The notes under the pieces: generated by a model
What the model saw: the letters and a program-made list of their open reading frames with translations, nothing else
What the model was told of the DNA's origin: nothing
Databases searched by the model: none
Source of the DNA: Kappaphycus alvarezii
Taxonomy: Eukaryota; Rhodophyta; Florideophyceae; Gigartinales; Solieriaceae
Reading direction: 5' to 3'
DNA length: 64,000 nt
NCBI GenBank assembly: GCA_002205965.3
Contig: NADL03000002.1
Location: 682,001 to 746,000, forward strand
Position numbers and translations under genes: made by a program
Shown: positions 32,158 to 44,880 of the stretch, in pieces
Layout of the letters: every line of letters starts with the position of its first letter
Position numbering within the stretch: position 1 is the stretch's first letter

Positions 32158-33788
32158 CTATCTCGTCTCTGGATGTACCGAATGTGAGGGTTGCGATATG
32201 AGAGCGTTGACGTCTGTCGTAGGCGTATGTGCATCGCCATTCTCATCTATATTCTCCCCCCTATCCGCCTTAATACCTAGCTTTTCTTCAAGGGAGCAGC
32301 TCATTAATTCACGTGCGAGTTTCGAGCTTGGTGCGAGGCTTACATCCTCGTAAGCGGGCTTCATAACGGGACCACTTGCAACGACCCCCCCTTAAGAAGC
32401 CTAGCTTCCATATAGTATTGATGCGTCCGCTCAACTACAGCGGGGAACCATTCGTCCCGTTCATTCCCTTTTGTAGAGCAATACCATATCCAGACCCAGT
32501 CACCTTCCCTGTAGACGTGTTGTGTATTGAAATTTGAAGCGTTACTCTTCATCGCCCGTTGGAGTGCGCGGGTAGATGTTTGACTCCACATGTGCATGTA
32601 GCAGCTCCTGCGTGACAACTGAGGACAGGATACCCAAGATAGATGGTTGATAGCCGCGCACGAGTTGAAAGGAGCTCAGAGTGCGTGAACCGGAGAAAAA
32701 ATTGGAGAAGAATACCGCCCGTGTAAAGATCTTATCCGGTGTGGCACTTGATATCTTTGCATCGAGTTTGCGGACGATGCTCTTGATCGTTTGAATCTTA
32801 CGTTCAACTATGCCCGTCTTGTTATGTCGGCGTGCGGGCCGGGCCTTAAATACTATGTGATGAGCCTGGAGCGTAGACCGTAGGGGGCGACGATTATATT
32901 CATCGTCTGTTGATACGGATACCGGAGCTCCGTGACGCATAATCCAACACGCTTCGAGGCATGAAATGATATTATTCATGTCCTTACGTGGTGTAAGCAC
33001 ACCTTCTGTAAATCCGGTTCCAGTGCCCGTGATGACAAGCAGTGTACGTATCGCTCCTTGTATGATTTCATAGACGAAGTCGATTTGTACTTCCATGTTG
33101 AAAGCCTCATTGACATGAGTCAAAGAAATCTTTCTACTGGGAGCCGGGAGTCCGTTCCGCACACATATACCACACGATTCATCGACTGCGTCTATCGTTT
33201 CGGCTAGCTTGTCCGATAAAATACCCGCTTGGCGACACATGCCCTTGATTTGTTCTGGGGTGCATGGGTGAGACGATGGATACGTTTAACGAATACCTTA
33301 GGATTGCGCTGTGATTTGACCTCCAGACTCGTAGACGTGAGTGCGTTGACGTGGTTTTGATACGAGGCGACGATACGAATACGCATCCGTGGGCTTTGCG
33401 GGTCGTTGACAGAGGCGGCGATGTATGTCTCAAACGTACGGGGCGAAGTGTCGTTGGGACGTTTGAAAGATATGAATGAAGGTGTTGAGATACAATTCTG
33501 TATGGAATATTTACCGACATCTAACCCGGTGATGATCGAGGAGTCTCCAGGTAGGAGGTTGAACACGAGAGTACACGGATTCCGCTCCAAGTCAAATATG
33601 GTTATTTCCCAAGTACCCAAGACAGGCTGCGGGTCGAGACCATGTTCTCCCCATCCGTGTGTTCTGTCGCAATCTGTAGGGGTGACGGCAAGGTACATCT
33701 CAAGCAAATCACACAAGAGAGTGGCATTGTCGACACAAGCAGTTGAACGAGGCGAACCTGTGTCATAAATCGGGTTAGGGTCCCTCAT
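32158..33788 (-). pseudogene. Copia element 2 protease and integrase
   Basis: The protease keeps the canonical active site, IYDTGSPRS (about 33760). The integrase finger is HRLTH and CGIC. The catalytic Asp is in VQIDFVY, the Asp in VSTDDEYN and the Glu in GIVERK, then SFQLVRGYQPSILG. Frame changes near 33240 and 32600 split it. The C-terminal part (32361-32618) has VWIWYCSTKGNERDEW, and a final KPAYED segment runs to 32158. Its integrase made an ACTGT duplication like element 1. Confidence 0.75.
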
Positions 33789-33801
33789 GATGGCCAGGCT
33801 C

Positions 33802-35031
33802 CTAGTTCCTGAAGAAGCCGTTTTCTCCGTTGCGCTGGTTATCCGACTCGTCGGAGCTCTCTTCTTCTGTGTCCTCCGACTTTATGAAGCGAACCTTCTT
33901 ATGGTGCGCCTTGCCATTCGGTGATTCCTTGCGACCGTTCTTCTTGCGACCACTTACACCTTTGCCATATAGCGGACAGATTCTGTCCCTGGCCCAATGA
34001 CCAATTTTACCACATGCCGCACACCTCGAGTTTTTGCGACTGTTGTACCCATGATCGCGGCCTTTCCAACTTTTCTTAAATTGCGGACCCTTCGAGATCA
34101 TGAGATTGCTTAGTGCTTTACGCGGTTCCGTATCCGGGACTGGCTTGGCTGCAATCTCGTCCGACCTTATCGTCTTCAGGGCGTCTATAGCATCTTCGAG
34201 ATCAAAATTCAGGCGTGTCTGGTGATCGGGATTCCTCGCTTCAATCCGCCCGACCATGTTCATTACATGATCTTTCACATGGTTCAATTCTGTGTCGATC
34301 TTGTTTATGGCTATCTCGAAGGTTTCCGGTGATATGTCTCCAGCCAGTTCTCCAACCAACACATTCGAGGTATCAATCAAGTCCAATATGAGTCTCAGTT
34401 CGGAATCCGACACTATTCCTGTTTTCTCGCTGTCTGATTTGGTGTCGTCTGCCTTATTGACCATGATAGTAAGTAGATTGTTATAGATCGAGTCCTGCAG
34501 TGCTGCATTGTCAAGCAGGACTAGAGCAATCTGTTGCTTTTCCTGAGTCGTCTGAGTATGTGCGAAACAAATCAAGTGCTCCTGTGCGGCGCCTCTGAAT
34601 CTCTGCGAATTCTGCATATCCTCATTGGCTCTGCGCTTGCGGTTGAAAACCTTTCTGCCGGTTATGATGAACCGTTTTGCGGCGTCAGTGAATGAATCCT
34701 TAGCGACAATAAGAAGAATCTTTTCTACAATTTCCTTATGCTGAGCGTATGTGAGACATTCTTCATCGTCCGTGGGTCCAAGATTGAACCTGCCTAGCAT
34801 GAGTTCTGAATCGATAACCTTCTGGTACGCGTTGTCCATGCTTGCATACAACGCATGTCCGTACCCATTGGACGCTCCTTTCGCTTTGGAGTCTCCTCAG
34901 TTAGCGAACACTCGTACTCGCTGCATCCACATACGAAAATAGTTACGATATCTAAACTTGTCGGTCTTGGCGGTTAGACGCGGAGCGTCGACCAACCCGT
35001 AGTTCGAGGTCTCCTGGCCCTCTGGGCCCAT
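33802..35031 (-). pseudogene. Copia element 2 Gag
   Basis: Starts MGPEG inside the PBS as in element 1, then meets a TGA after RVRVFAN (about 34891). Beyond it the frame is open for 349 codons (33802-34851). The zinc knuckle is CAACGKIGHWARDRIC followed by CPLYGKG, then a basic and finally acidic tail. The TGA sits where element 1 has Gly, so it is a single disabling change or readthrough site. It is otherwise the best preserved part of this copy. Confidence 0.75.
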
Positions 35032-35034
35032 AAC

Positions 35035-35427
35035 TGTCAATTACTGTGATAGAATAGAAGCCACCACGCTTGATTGATTAGCGAGAGGGGTAGGAGTCGC
35101 TCGGATATAAGGGTTGGTTACAGAAGAGATAATGGTCGATCGGCACAAGTCGCCGGCTGCCTTCCCCCATCCTAGAGGAAGGCCCGCTATTCTATCCTTT
35201 AATACTCACGCGCGCTACCTCGCCGACTCTCTGCCGGCTACATCACATACTTTGCATTCGCGCTGCGCTACATTGTTTTGACCGAATGCACTCCTGCATT
35301 CGGTCCCCCCTTTTTCATTGTGAATAGCGGCGTTAACTTCCATTCAATACATTCCAAAAAGTACAGCTTGACCTTTACCTACCCTCGCGCCACTAGTTAC
35401 AACTGTCCATCGATGACATAACTCACA
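35035..35427 (-). repeat. Copia element 2, 5' LTR
   Basis: TGTCAATTACTG to ATAACTCACA on the plus strand, about 95% like the left copy by eye. Hairpin at 35141-35155. The PBS lies at 35018-35030, 4 bp inside. Confidence 0.88.
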
Positions 35428-36241
35428 ACTGTACAGTATTACTATGCTATAGCTATCGAACGGCAATATAATGCAGCCTTAACTACCCGATCGGGCGTGG
35501 GAGAAAAGAGTTCACTAGAATGGTTGATTTTAATCGGAAAATCAACCTTTCTAGTGGCTAGCTCTATTAAAATAACCAAATACGGGACTGCAACGGCATT
35601 CCGGGGGACTTTTGTACCCTTTCACTGTGCCTGCCCGTTTTCACTCCCCCACGCTGACACTACGCATACTACAGTAGGATAAACCGCATTACAGTAAAGA
35701 TGAAAATACATTATGTTAAATAATGTTAGAACAAAGGATAATATGTGAGCCTCTGCGCCAACGGATCGCTGAAGGGGGGACTGTAGAGCTAGGTAAGAAC
35801 AATTTTATGTACCAGTAGAGCCCTCTATCATTTTGGCGGGCATTCCCATAGAGTTAAAAGCTCCGTGACAACGAGGACTGTTATTTTAATACACTTAATC
35901 GAAAATATGTTAATTTACAGGAAGTATGAAACGTCATTCCTATACTCATTTAGTGGGATAGTGGCATCAGAGTCAATACGCAATTACAACAGATCATGAG
36001 CGGTGACCCACCCAAATTGGAAATGAATATGTCACTCTCAATTTGGGCGGTCATGATTGCATAAGATATCCCCTCTCCACAGAGGTGCCTTCTTGTGCAG
36101 TGCGCACACCCAAAAACTTTGTGCAAAGACCACAATCTACCATTTTCCAGGATAATGGTCCGAAGAAAATCTCAAATACCGCATCTCTAACCTCCTGTTC
36201 CCCTTCCAAGCCAAAAACACGGAAATAACGCCCTACGACTG
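35428..36241. other. Intergenic with two long inverted repeats
   Basis: No gene recognised. It holds the right half of element 2's target (ACTGTACAGTA, 35428-35438), a near-perfect stem at 35513-35556 and another at 35993-36057, plus TACAGTAAAG-type words near 35690. Confidence 0.5.
35513..35556. repeat. Hairpin-forming inverted repeat
   Basis: CACTAGAATGGTTGATTTT pairs with AAAATCAACCTTTCTAGTG around a 6-base loop, with one mismatch region. It may be the core of a small foldback element. No target duplication identified. Confidence 0.6.
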
Positions 36242-38331
36242 TTGGCTGAAGCCGAAATGGAGCGTAGTGCTGAAGTGAACGAGTTTTCTAACAATCCAGA
36301 CAAAGACAAAGACGACGAATCCGATTCGACATATACGCTCTTTGATTCTTTTTATGAGGCCGGTGGATCAAAGGCGATACACGACATGCCGAACTTTTGC
36401 GCCGCAGAATTGCAGAAGGTTCGGAGTAGCATTTCTGATATTGTTAATGATCGTCACAATATAGGGCCAGATCGCAAGTGCCACTACGGTGGTAAAGACA
36501 TTTTTTTATGCTAATGTACAGGCTTAAATTTGGTGGTCAATTGGGACTTAACGCAAAAGTGTTTAGTTTAAAAGGTTCGTCTTTTGACAGAATGATGTCA
36601 AAATTCATGGAAGTGCTGATTCAAACCCTGTACGGCGCTTTTTTGTTCGTAATCGCTCTCAGCTTTTCCGTTTAGTGAGCTGCTTCAGGACGGAAACACC
36701 ATCAAACACATCGCAACCGCTCGATATGCTACAGACGTGACTTTTCAGCATGCTGTTGTGGGAAAAAAACTGTAGACAGCATTTCAAGGCTCGTTTGCAC
36801 AAATTTGGGCCACGAAATTACTGTTTGACTACAGTACGGGCCATGGTACGGAGGGAAATCAGCGTTTTCACTACTATAATGCTCACTTTTTAATCAAAAT
36901 ATTTTATTACAGTACTGTTTTAGGGGGTTTAAAAAATTTGTGTGTCTACATGAACCTCTGTGGAGTTTTCGGCCCTTGACCACCCCGAACAGACTGAAAG
37001 CAACAGTTTAACCGGCGATTACCAGGTGTTCGCCTAAACCCCCACACTTGGTATATCGACAAAAGTTTGTCTGTGTTGCGAGTTTTACCAATCCGACAGG
37101 AGGTAAAAGTCTCTATTAGATTTGCCTTTCAGTCCGATTAAAAGCGGGGTATAGCATTATGTTTTACTCTGATCCCTCGGGATAACGCCCAGTGCCGATA
37201 AACAAAAGGCTTTCAGGGATCAAACCCCGTGCATCAATCAAAGTCAACGATGTCATCTACTGAGAAAAGAAAGGGGTGACAAATATCTGTCCGGAATCTA
37301 CAGGAACGGGAGTGCCGTGCCTGAGAAGGCTGTAGCCGCAATTGCCGCGGCTCGAGCATCAATTCTCGCGAAAATATTGTATCCCAGGCCTACCTAAAGG
37401 GAGAACAAAAAGAGAACTTCGGAGACAGAGGACAGTCAAAGAGGATTGGAACCTAGTGGATGAGTCTGCAAACAAAAAACTGAGCTATACCAAAAGCGTG
37501 TCTAGTTTCACTCTGGGTAAACGTTGAACTTATCGAGGACAGCCTTTGTATGAAAAGAATCAAAGTTTCACAAAAATTGAACCCTTCCGAGCCGAGCAAT
37601 TTCTCGACTCCGCACAAGCTAACCATCCGAACGGAAATATGCAAGAGAGGAAAGAATATTTCAGCGGAAGGCTGAAATTGTAAAGGTTCAAAGTTTAGTG
37701 CAGTGTGCTTTCGAATGAACTGTCAGCAAACTGCGCAAGGAACTATCCAGGCTCCGTCTCAGTTCTTGAGATATTTCAGTGCAATATTGATTTTCACAAG
37801 TCAGCGCTGAAGAGGACGTCATAGAAGAGAAGAATTGTCGACATTGGCCCATTGTGCGGGGAGTTTCCGAGATAGTGGCGGTTTCTTATGGATAAAAGCT
37901 ATCGGAGGGCATCAGAGTTGGCAAGAGCAATCACTTCGATTAAAAAACCTCGAAATGGTATGCTATTCAGGGAGGATGAGGTTGCCAATATAAGGATTGC
38001 ATCTCATCTTGTTATAGGTCATAATTTCTTCCGTCGACTTTATATGTTGCGGTGTGATATCGGCAGCAACTAGTGGTGGCTTAAAGAGCGGTACTACTCT
38101 GTTTTCCACGTCAGTACCGCTCTGACGAATAATCATATACAATCGCATCCTCTTCGATCCGAGGATGCCAATCATCATCGGCGGTTTAAGCAGAGGCGCT
38201 ATGAGATTGGTAACTATATCACAAAGAAACGGGGCAGAGTGCAGGAACGAAATCATAAAAAGGGTCGTAGGGGTATTGAGTTGCAGTTTCGTAATGTCGA
38301 ACTTAATGATCGTAAGGTTAAATATGAGTGA
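36242..38331 (+). pseudogene. DDE_4-type transposase relic
   Basis: Blocks typical of DDE_Tnp_4-like transposases occur in order in shifting frames. The N-terminal ORF (36242-36514) ends with a KDIF motif. LKFGG and SSFDRMMSKFMEVL follow in the next frames (about 36530-36620). ARYATDVTFQHAV (about 36718-36760) carries the first catalytic Asp. Near the end, LTNNHIQSHPLRSEDANHHR (38122-38181) and a basic tail match the usual C-terminus. The middle is heavily decayed, with no intact triad. It is a different lineage from the Harbinger element at 8 kb. Confidence 0.65.
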
Positions 38332-40189
38332 TTACTGAAAAATTTTCATTGATTTGATTTTGGATATATGAACAATTAATTTGTTATGAATACAGTTTAA
38401 TTATATGAATTTAACCGATTTAAATATTCTTGTAATCCCATGAAGTTTGATTCACATAAACATAATCCAATCGAGTCAATGGTCTGCTGCTTTTTCATCG
38501 AGGAAGCATCAAGTCTTTGAGGGAGAGACCTACTAGAGAACTTTTGCTAAAATAATTTCATAACAAACAACGTAGCATATTTTCCACATAATACATTTCC
38601 AGCGTCGTGTAACAACCGGCCACATTGAACTAACCCGAAATTTCCCCTATTTGTAAAACTTTCGCTTGATACTACGGGTACTTCGAATCACTTCACGTCA
38701 AAATAATACCATTTCAATGTAAATACGTTAATATTGAGACATTCGACAATCTGATGTGGATTTCTCCCCACTGAAATCGCACTCACAGAATCTTTTTTAT
38801 ACACCAAGCCCACTCTAACCGTCCAATCCGAGATTGGTGCAAGTCTCCCGCCATTCAACCTAAAATCCAAGTTTCCGTATGCAATGATATCTTGATATCA
38901 ATGCCGTAAAGCTAGAACTATTCGCATAAGAGTCTGCGATACAGAACGAACATATCAATACAGAGCTATACTCGCAGAGCTATACTCGCAGTCAAAACTG
39001 CTGCAAGCCCCTATCGCCTCACCGATTTGGTTCCTCTCCAACATAAGATCGATGAAGGCACCAGTAAAGACTATGATATGGACTCCTAAACATCTCGGTT
39101 AACATAATAATCATCTGAAGTAGATCTACCGGCGTTATCCATAACTATATTGAGTTGTATTGACCGTTCTTCCTTCTTGGTGCCTTATGTTTAGTCTATG
39201 CAAGTACCTTTAACTCCCTGAAGATTGATAACAAATAATTGAAGTTTCAAATAATTTTTTTTTGTAATAAAATAGCCATCCTGTTAAATGCAGGAGTAAG
39301 AGCTACTTAAGGTGTCGCTGGACAAACTCGCTTAGAACTGGAACGTGCAAGAATTTTAGATGGAAAATGGGGAGAAACTGAAAGCTACAGCCCATGAAAA
39401 AAATTAAAAATTTTCCAGTAGCATCTACTGATGCCATGACGAAGAATTGACCTTTCCTTCACTTTTGTAGGATGTCTAGACTGTATTGAGCCTCAAAATT
39501 GAAGGCAGATGGATACGGAAGATAAATTAGGATTCAGAGGGCCTTCACCCTTTCTCTTCAATTGAGGAATGTTAAATTAGGTAATCATCTCGCCTTGAAT
39601 TATCTTTTAAGAGTTGTTCCCTTCCGATTCTAAGTTAAAATGATGACTTTTCGCAATTGTGTTAAAAAATTTAGAATTTTAAAAGAGAGACTCTGCTTAA
39701 AATAGTAATGCTAAAAACACTTTTTGTACCTGTTAATTTTTGGTAGATATTGGTCAAAAATATCTTTAAACCTCCAGAAGTGCTTCAAATCCTTTTACCC
39801 TTCTAGCAAGGGCGTAGTTGGGGCTTTTCCGAAAAAAAGACCATTATCTTCGTTTATGGTAGCTTTTTCTATTTGTAAAAAATATACTCTAGACAGGTAA
39901 CGGCCTACTGCAACTATCCCTGTAATAGTGCGCTGTAATTGGAGGTAGGGAAAAAAACGACAGCAAATAAGTAGACTAGGGTCCATACACGCGGAATAGA
40001 TTTAAACCGGATTTTTTGGTGCAGAAAAAAGAGCACCAACTCAGACCTCCCTCGAATACCAGGGACAGTAGTTCGGGTCTACAAGTCAAGACTGGTCTCC
40101 AACACTTTCGTCGAAACACAAAACGCGTTCGTTCGGTTGATTTCCTCATCTCTTAATGACATTAATGCGGAAGCACACTCTCTGTCATC
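38332..40189. other. AT-rich gene-free stretch
   Basis: No gene, RNA or element end recognised. Long A/T runs, for example 39250-39265, and only chance-length frames. Confidence 0.5.
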
Positions 40190-42000
40190 AAATGACGGAC
40201 TGGACGACGGACAAGAAGGCCCTAGACTGACCAATGTTGTGCGATCGCCTTCTGTTGTGCAGCTTTAGGCTTCCATTCCTCGGCTTTACGTTACCTCTCC
40301 CCCTCCTTGTGCTTCTCCGTTTCTCTTCTCTACTTCTCCTCTGCCGCAATCTTACGTGTAGAGATGACCTCGATACGTGTAAGGCACACCGCAGGTTGAC
40401 CAAAATCGAGAATCTTCCTGGAAGAGTCCGCGTGATGAGCGGCAGAACGAGCCATTACTTCTTGAAAGGCGTCGTTAACAGCAATAATGGATTTCATATC
40501 CCTCTGCAGAATAGTTTCAAGGCATTCGTGTACAACAGATGAGGTTTGGTTCGATAGGACTTCTTTTCTGATGTCCTGTAAAGCACGTCTGCACTAGTTT
40601 CCAGCCGCGACAACGCGGTGTACTGAGGTATTGCGAAGCTTTTCTACGAACCTGAAGTCCAGTTGCCACAGGTTCACGTTTCGAGAAGCATCTTCAACTG
40701 TAGTCTTCGTGAAGGCACAATATCCAGCCATTCCGAGAGTGAGCTTTAAATTCATACTGGAGAAGCCAAGCAGGCACTTCTGAGATATCAAGTCCCTCTT
40801 TCTCCGAACTGTAAACTGGAAGACCTTGTTGATGGTGTTATCACAAGGCTGCAAGAAATTTGTTATGTTGGCGGGAAGCTGAACCACCTCTATGTTGTAT
40901 TCTGTGGCTTTAGCAAGCTTTTACCATCCGCATCGAGATCTGTGCCCATCAAGCAGTAGGAGAATTGGTTGGCCCTCAGTGACGATATATCTGGTTGACG
41001 ACGGATGTGATCAATGTCGAACGAAATAATTGAAGACTGCATTCACCAGTTCTTTGTACCTACAGTGAAACTTTCCTTGTCGAACCAACTTTCCAGCGTA
41101 AGCCACATCGGAGTGCCAATTTATCTTTCCAAATGTCCTCGCTCACCAGTCGGAACCAATTCTGTATCACTTGCTTCCCTTAAAAAATGAAAATGGGAGG
41201 AAAGACGTCATTAGCTGTTTGCGCAATTACTACAACTGGGAGGTGTTTCCCGATGCATTTCCCTTTCAAAAAACGGTATCCCCCGCTTTTCCCTTGAGTG
41301 TCCGTGAACACCTTGGTTTTTAGTCCGTACTCCCCACTCACATCAGTCTCATCCAAATTCCAAACTAGGCGACGATATTGTTTTAGGACTTGGTGCTTGT
41401 GCAGCACGAATTCCAACGCGGTTTTTAATTTTTTCACGTTTTCATAGTTCTCATCCTTTGCTTTCGTCAGATATTTCTTTTCGTCGCTTCGGTACTTGAC
41501 CATCCGATGACATGACCGGAATGACTTCACAAATTCTTTGAACGTCACATCGACTTTAAATGGTCGTCCCTCCTCCCTGACCATAACCGCTGGCACCCTC
41601 AACAAACCAGCCTTATCAACCGCAAACCCCCTCTTGCCGCGTTGCGCATGTGTGTGAGGATCCGGGAGTCCGCAACTTCTGACAGCTGTCGCCCGGCGCC
41701 GGCAGGAATTCCTACGGGGTTCAGAAGTACTTGCAGAGTCGCAGCGTCCTTCACATCTCTGGCAGCCTTAATGCGCATCAGGGATCCGTAGGAAACTGCA
41801 GTCTTGGAAATTATGCATAGTGTCGGTATGTTTTCGTTGAGCAGATTGAGTGCCACACGTCTTTTTTTGCTTCGATTACAGACTTGGAGACTCCTCCTTG
41901 ATGATGCTTGCCCTTTTGCGCATTGACAGCGGCATTTTTTTGAAGTTTTGGTCCGCACCCAGAACCATTTGGGGGGTGGACTGTAGTTAAAAGGTAATAG
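40190..42000 (-). pseudogene. Pogo/Tigger-like (DDE_1) transposase relic 1
   Basis: On the minus strand: an N-terminal helical region (41599-41958), then the DDE_1 core VWNLDETDVSGEYG with the first catalytic Asp (about 41370) and HLPVVVIAQTANDVFPPIFIF. Later come LPANITNFLQPCDNTINKVF (about 40875, the PxNxT-LQPxD block) and a C-terminal tail. Frames break several times. The third acidic residue region is poorly preserved. No TIR pair was confirmed. Confidence 0.7.
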
Positions 42001-44880
42001 TTGGTAATGTTACTGTGTTCGGACCACAACTGTTACTGTGTTTTAACAATTGGCGGGAATAAAGTCGTCTTTGGAAAATAAATAACCTGCGCAAAAATAA
42101 TTGGAGCAAAAAGAGAGTTGAACCCTGTCCAAGGCGGGCGCGCCCGCCTCGTTCCCGGCTTTTCCTTCCCCTCCTGACCATAAAGCCACTCGAATTAGTC
42201 AGTTTCACTGGCGTCTGTTGCGCTCAAAAACAGTCCCATGTATACTGATTTCTCCAAATTTGGCGGGTTCTCCCTTGCTGGAAGGGCGTTGTCACTTAAT
42301 GATGGACCAAGAAGTTCTCATTTTTACCACTGTTTCCTTTTGCGGCTATATCTGTTGGAGATCCGCTTGTATGCGGCGCCATTGTTAAAGAGTAATGGCT
42401 CAAGAGGGGCAAGTCTGGTCCTGCTGAAGGGACCATCAAGTGGTGTGGCTACTGTATAGTGTAGGCTATACTACAGGCTACTGTAATTATTGATAACCCT
42501 AGTACCCGCGGGATATGGGACAGCTGTCCATAAGGGTTGCGGCCGCCGTGTTAATGTACAGCACACTGGCCGGATGGAGTGTGACCGCTGGATTTTTAAT
42601 AAATATCGAGCCCCTGAGGGCCGACGGAACAGTGCGAACGAGGCCCGACACCGACATTCTTACAATATCCAAGGAAATGTAAAGAGTTAGCGGGATATAT
42701 TCCCTGAGTAGTTACGCTGCATTGAAACATATATAGTGATACTTCCTATTCATCTTGTAATGAGTGTTTTCTCATTTCCCCTTGCTTGCAGTACGGTTAA
42801 TCTCGGTGCCAAACTCACTTTCGTCTTTTCTAGTGAAAATATACAATTAAGCGTAGAAAACTTATGATGAATCAAGCAGTGAATGTCCTTGTGCCCTGAG
42901 TAATAGTTCTAAAAGCTTCTTTTGTTCTAGAGAGATAATTCGATTGTACGAAGGTCGATAAAGACAGTAAAATTATACAAATTTTGACTCTTTATTCATA
43001 AAATACTTAAGCGTAGAATTCGAATTGGCCTCATATGATCTGTGGCCCGAGTTCGGGTAAGGATTATTGCTTTTTGCGTTACCATTCAAATGTCTTCTCC
43101 AAAAATATCTCACGGAGTCGCCCCTCCTCGGGAGACACAGGGCGACTCTGTTTGCCTCTTCTTAATCTGTCCTCCACGGTCAAAGGAACCTGAGAAATAC
43201 TCGCTCCTTACAGTACCACACACGTGTCTGTCGCCCACTGCTGTCCTATAGTAATTAAATACGTGTCCGCAACGGAACCCGGTTCAGCCCCTACGCGGAC
43301 ACGAAATACCGCTCTGCGAGCTAGATTTGTGATACACACAAGCCGTCTACCTGTGAGTCGTCACAGTGATCTGCAAGATACAGTTTGACTTGCTGCCATA
43401 CTCATATTTAATTGTAAATCTGACAAGCATTCGCATTTTGAATTGCAAGTCGAAGCAGGTCTACTGGTTTTTAAAATGCGACAAAGTTATTTTAGCCCCA
43501 ACATGCGCGTCGCAACTGTCGATCCGCTTGCCGATATCGTCTAATTTCTTCCGCATATTAATTAGGGAAGCCGAGTTTCTGTAGTTGGCGTGATTATGCT
43601 GTACAGTAGAGCTACGAGGATCTAGTTTACTTGCTCCTGTGGAGCTACTAGCGCAAGGGAAATAAGACTTAAATATGGCGTAACTACACATTTTTATTGG
43701 ATTTCGGACAATTGACCTATCGAATTCTACGAAAAAAGTTGCAAGAACTTCTTGTCTTGTAAGTCCTTTAATAAGAAAAATTCTTTCCGCATTGAAAAGT
43801 ACTATACATGATAACCCAGTTTTGTTATTAATTTATTTTTTACCAACAATTTGTAGTACCAAAGTAAGAAACCAAACTTTCGTCTAAAAATAGAGTAAAT
43901 ATATAATCACTCTACTTCTGTTTAATGCACAGTGTACATGTAGTCATATTTAGCTCATAGAAGTGTATGCGTAAACTCCTATCATACCTTGTAATCCAGT
44001 AGTGAAATTATCCTTTTTCTTATGACAAACTGAGCTGAAATAGTGACCAATGGTGAATATTATCGAGATGTAACTGGCGGCGATGAAGTATCCGTAACCC
44101 TTTATATCCCATATCCTTAACTCATCAAGTCTTTCCCCACACGTCAATCACCCCCTTCCATCCAACTGAACAAAAATCCCTCAATATTTCCCTAAGCTAA
44201 TCCCAATGACTCCTTTATAAGTCAAGATACTAGTGTGGTAACTTTCGTCGAAGATTATTCGAATGTTTCACCCTCGCTCTCTGCAAATACGCCGATCCTG
44301 TCTATTTCCTCAGCGATTCCCAACCGTGATCCCATTACGCCACTATTCCACGACACAATTCTCTACATCAGCCATTCTGCGCCTAGAATTGTCTTTCATA
44401 TCTGCTCCCATCACAATCTTATCCGTCGACCAAACCGTACCCAGAGCTGCTTTGACAACCGAATCTGCTCCAGCGGCCATACTTGAGGTTGTTCGCAACA
44501 ACGATATCCGTACCATATCCCTCGCTGCTCCGTGAAGCATTACCTACGACTCCTGCTTCCGCCCTCTTTCCGGCAGAAGAGATGGCTATTTTAAAAGTTA
44601 CACCCAGGAAAGATAATTGAGGCCGAAACGCAATCTTTTCCAGTTAAAATGATCTTATTCTTGTTAGGGAAGTCGAGACGGCAAAATATCACGTTGCATC
44701 GTATTTAATCGTGAGCAAAAAGGAGCTTGATAAGATATAGAAAAGTTAAAGGAGAACCGACTAATTACGACAAAAATTCACGCGAAATTGCATACAATAT
44801 AGCTATAACATGTTACGAGAGGCTTAATTGGTCAATAAATGAGATAAGTCTAGATTTCGAGTCTTTTTGAAGTAAGTTAT
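42001..44880. other. Gene-free stretch
   Basis: No recognised gene. It contains a perfect 18-bp GC palindrome, AGGCGGGCGCGCCCGCCT (42132-42149), and GTAC-like words near 42450-42490 and 43600. Short frames at 44235-44535 have no family resemblance. Confidence 0.45.

Larger units (their letters stand above)
29915..35427 (-). mobile_element. Older Ty1/copia retrotransposon (element 2)
   Basis: 5,513 bp with LTRs of 401 bp (left, the 3' LTR) and 393 bp (right, the 5' LTR), TG..CA ended. Both flanks are ACTGT (29910-29914 and 35428-35432). The LTRs differ by several small indels and substitutions, so it is older than element 1. Gag, protease, integrase, RT and RNase H are recognisable in order on the minus strand. 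Gag has an early in-frame stop and pol is broken in many places. Proteins are related to element 1 but clearly diverged, so they are two lineages of one family. Confidence 0.92.

Noticed and set aside
38085..38123. AGAGCGGTACT / AGTACCGCTCT inverted repeat
   Set aside because: It lies inside the coding remnant of the DDE_4 transposase C-terminus. A chance stem is more likely than a separate element.
42132..42149. Perfect 18-bp GC palindrome as a possible origin or regulatory site
   Set aside because: A single copy with no surrounding structure; kept only as a note in the spacer entry.
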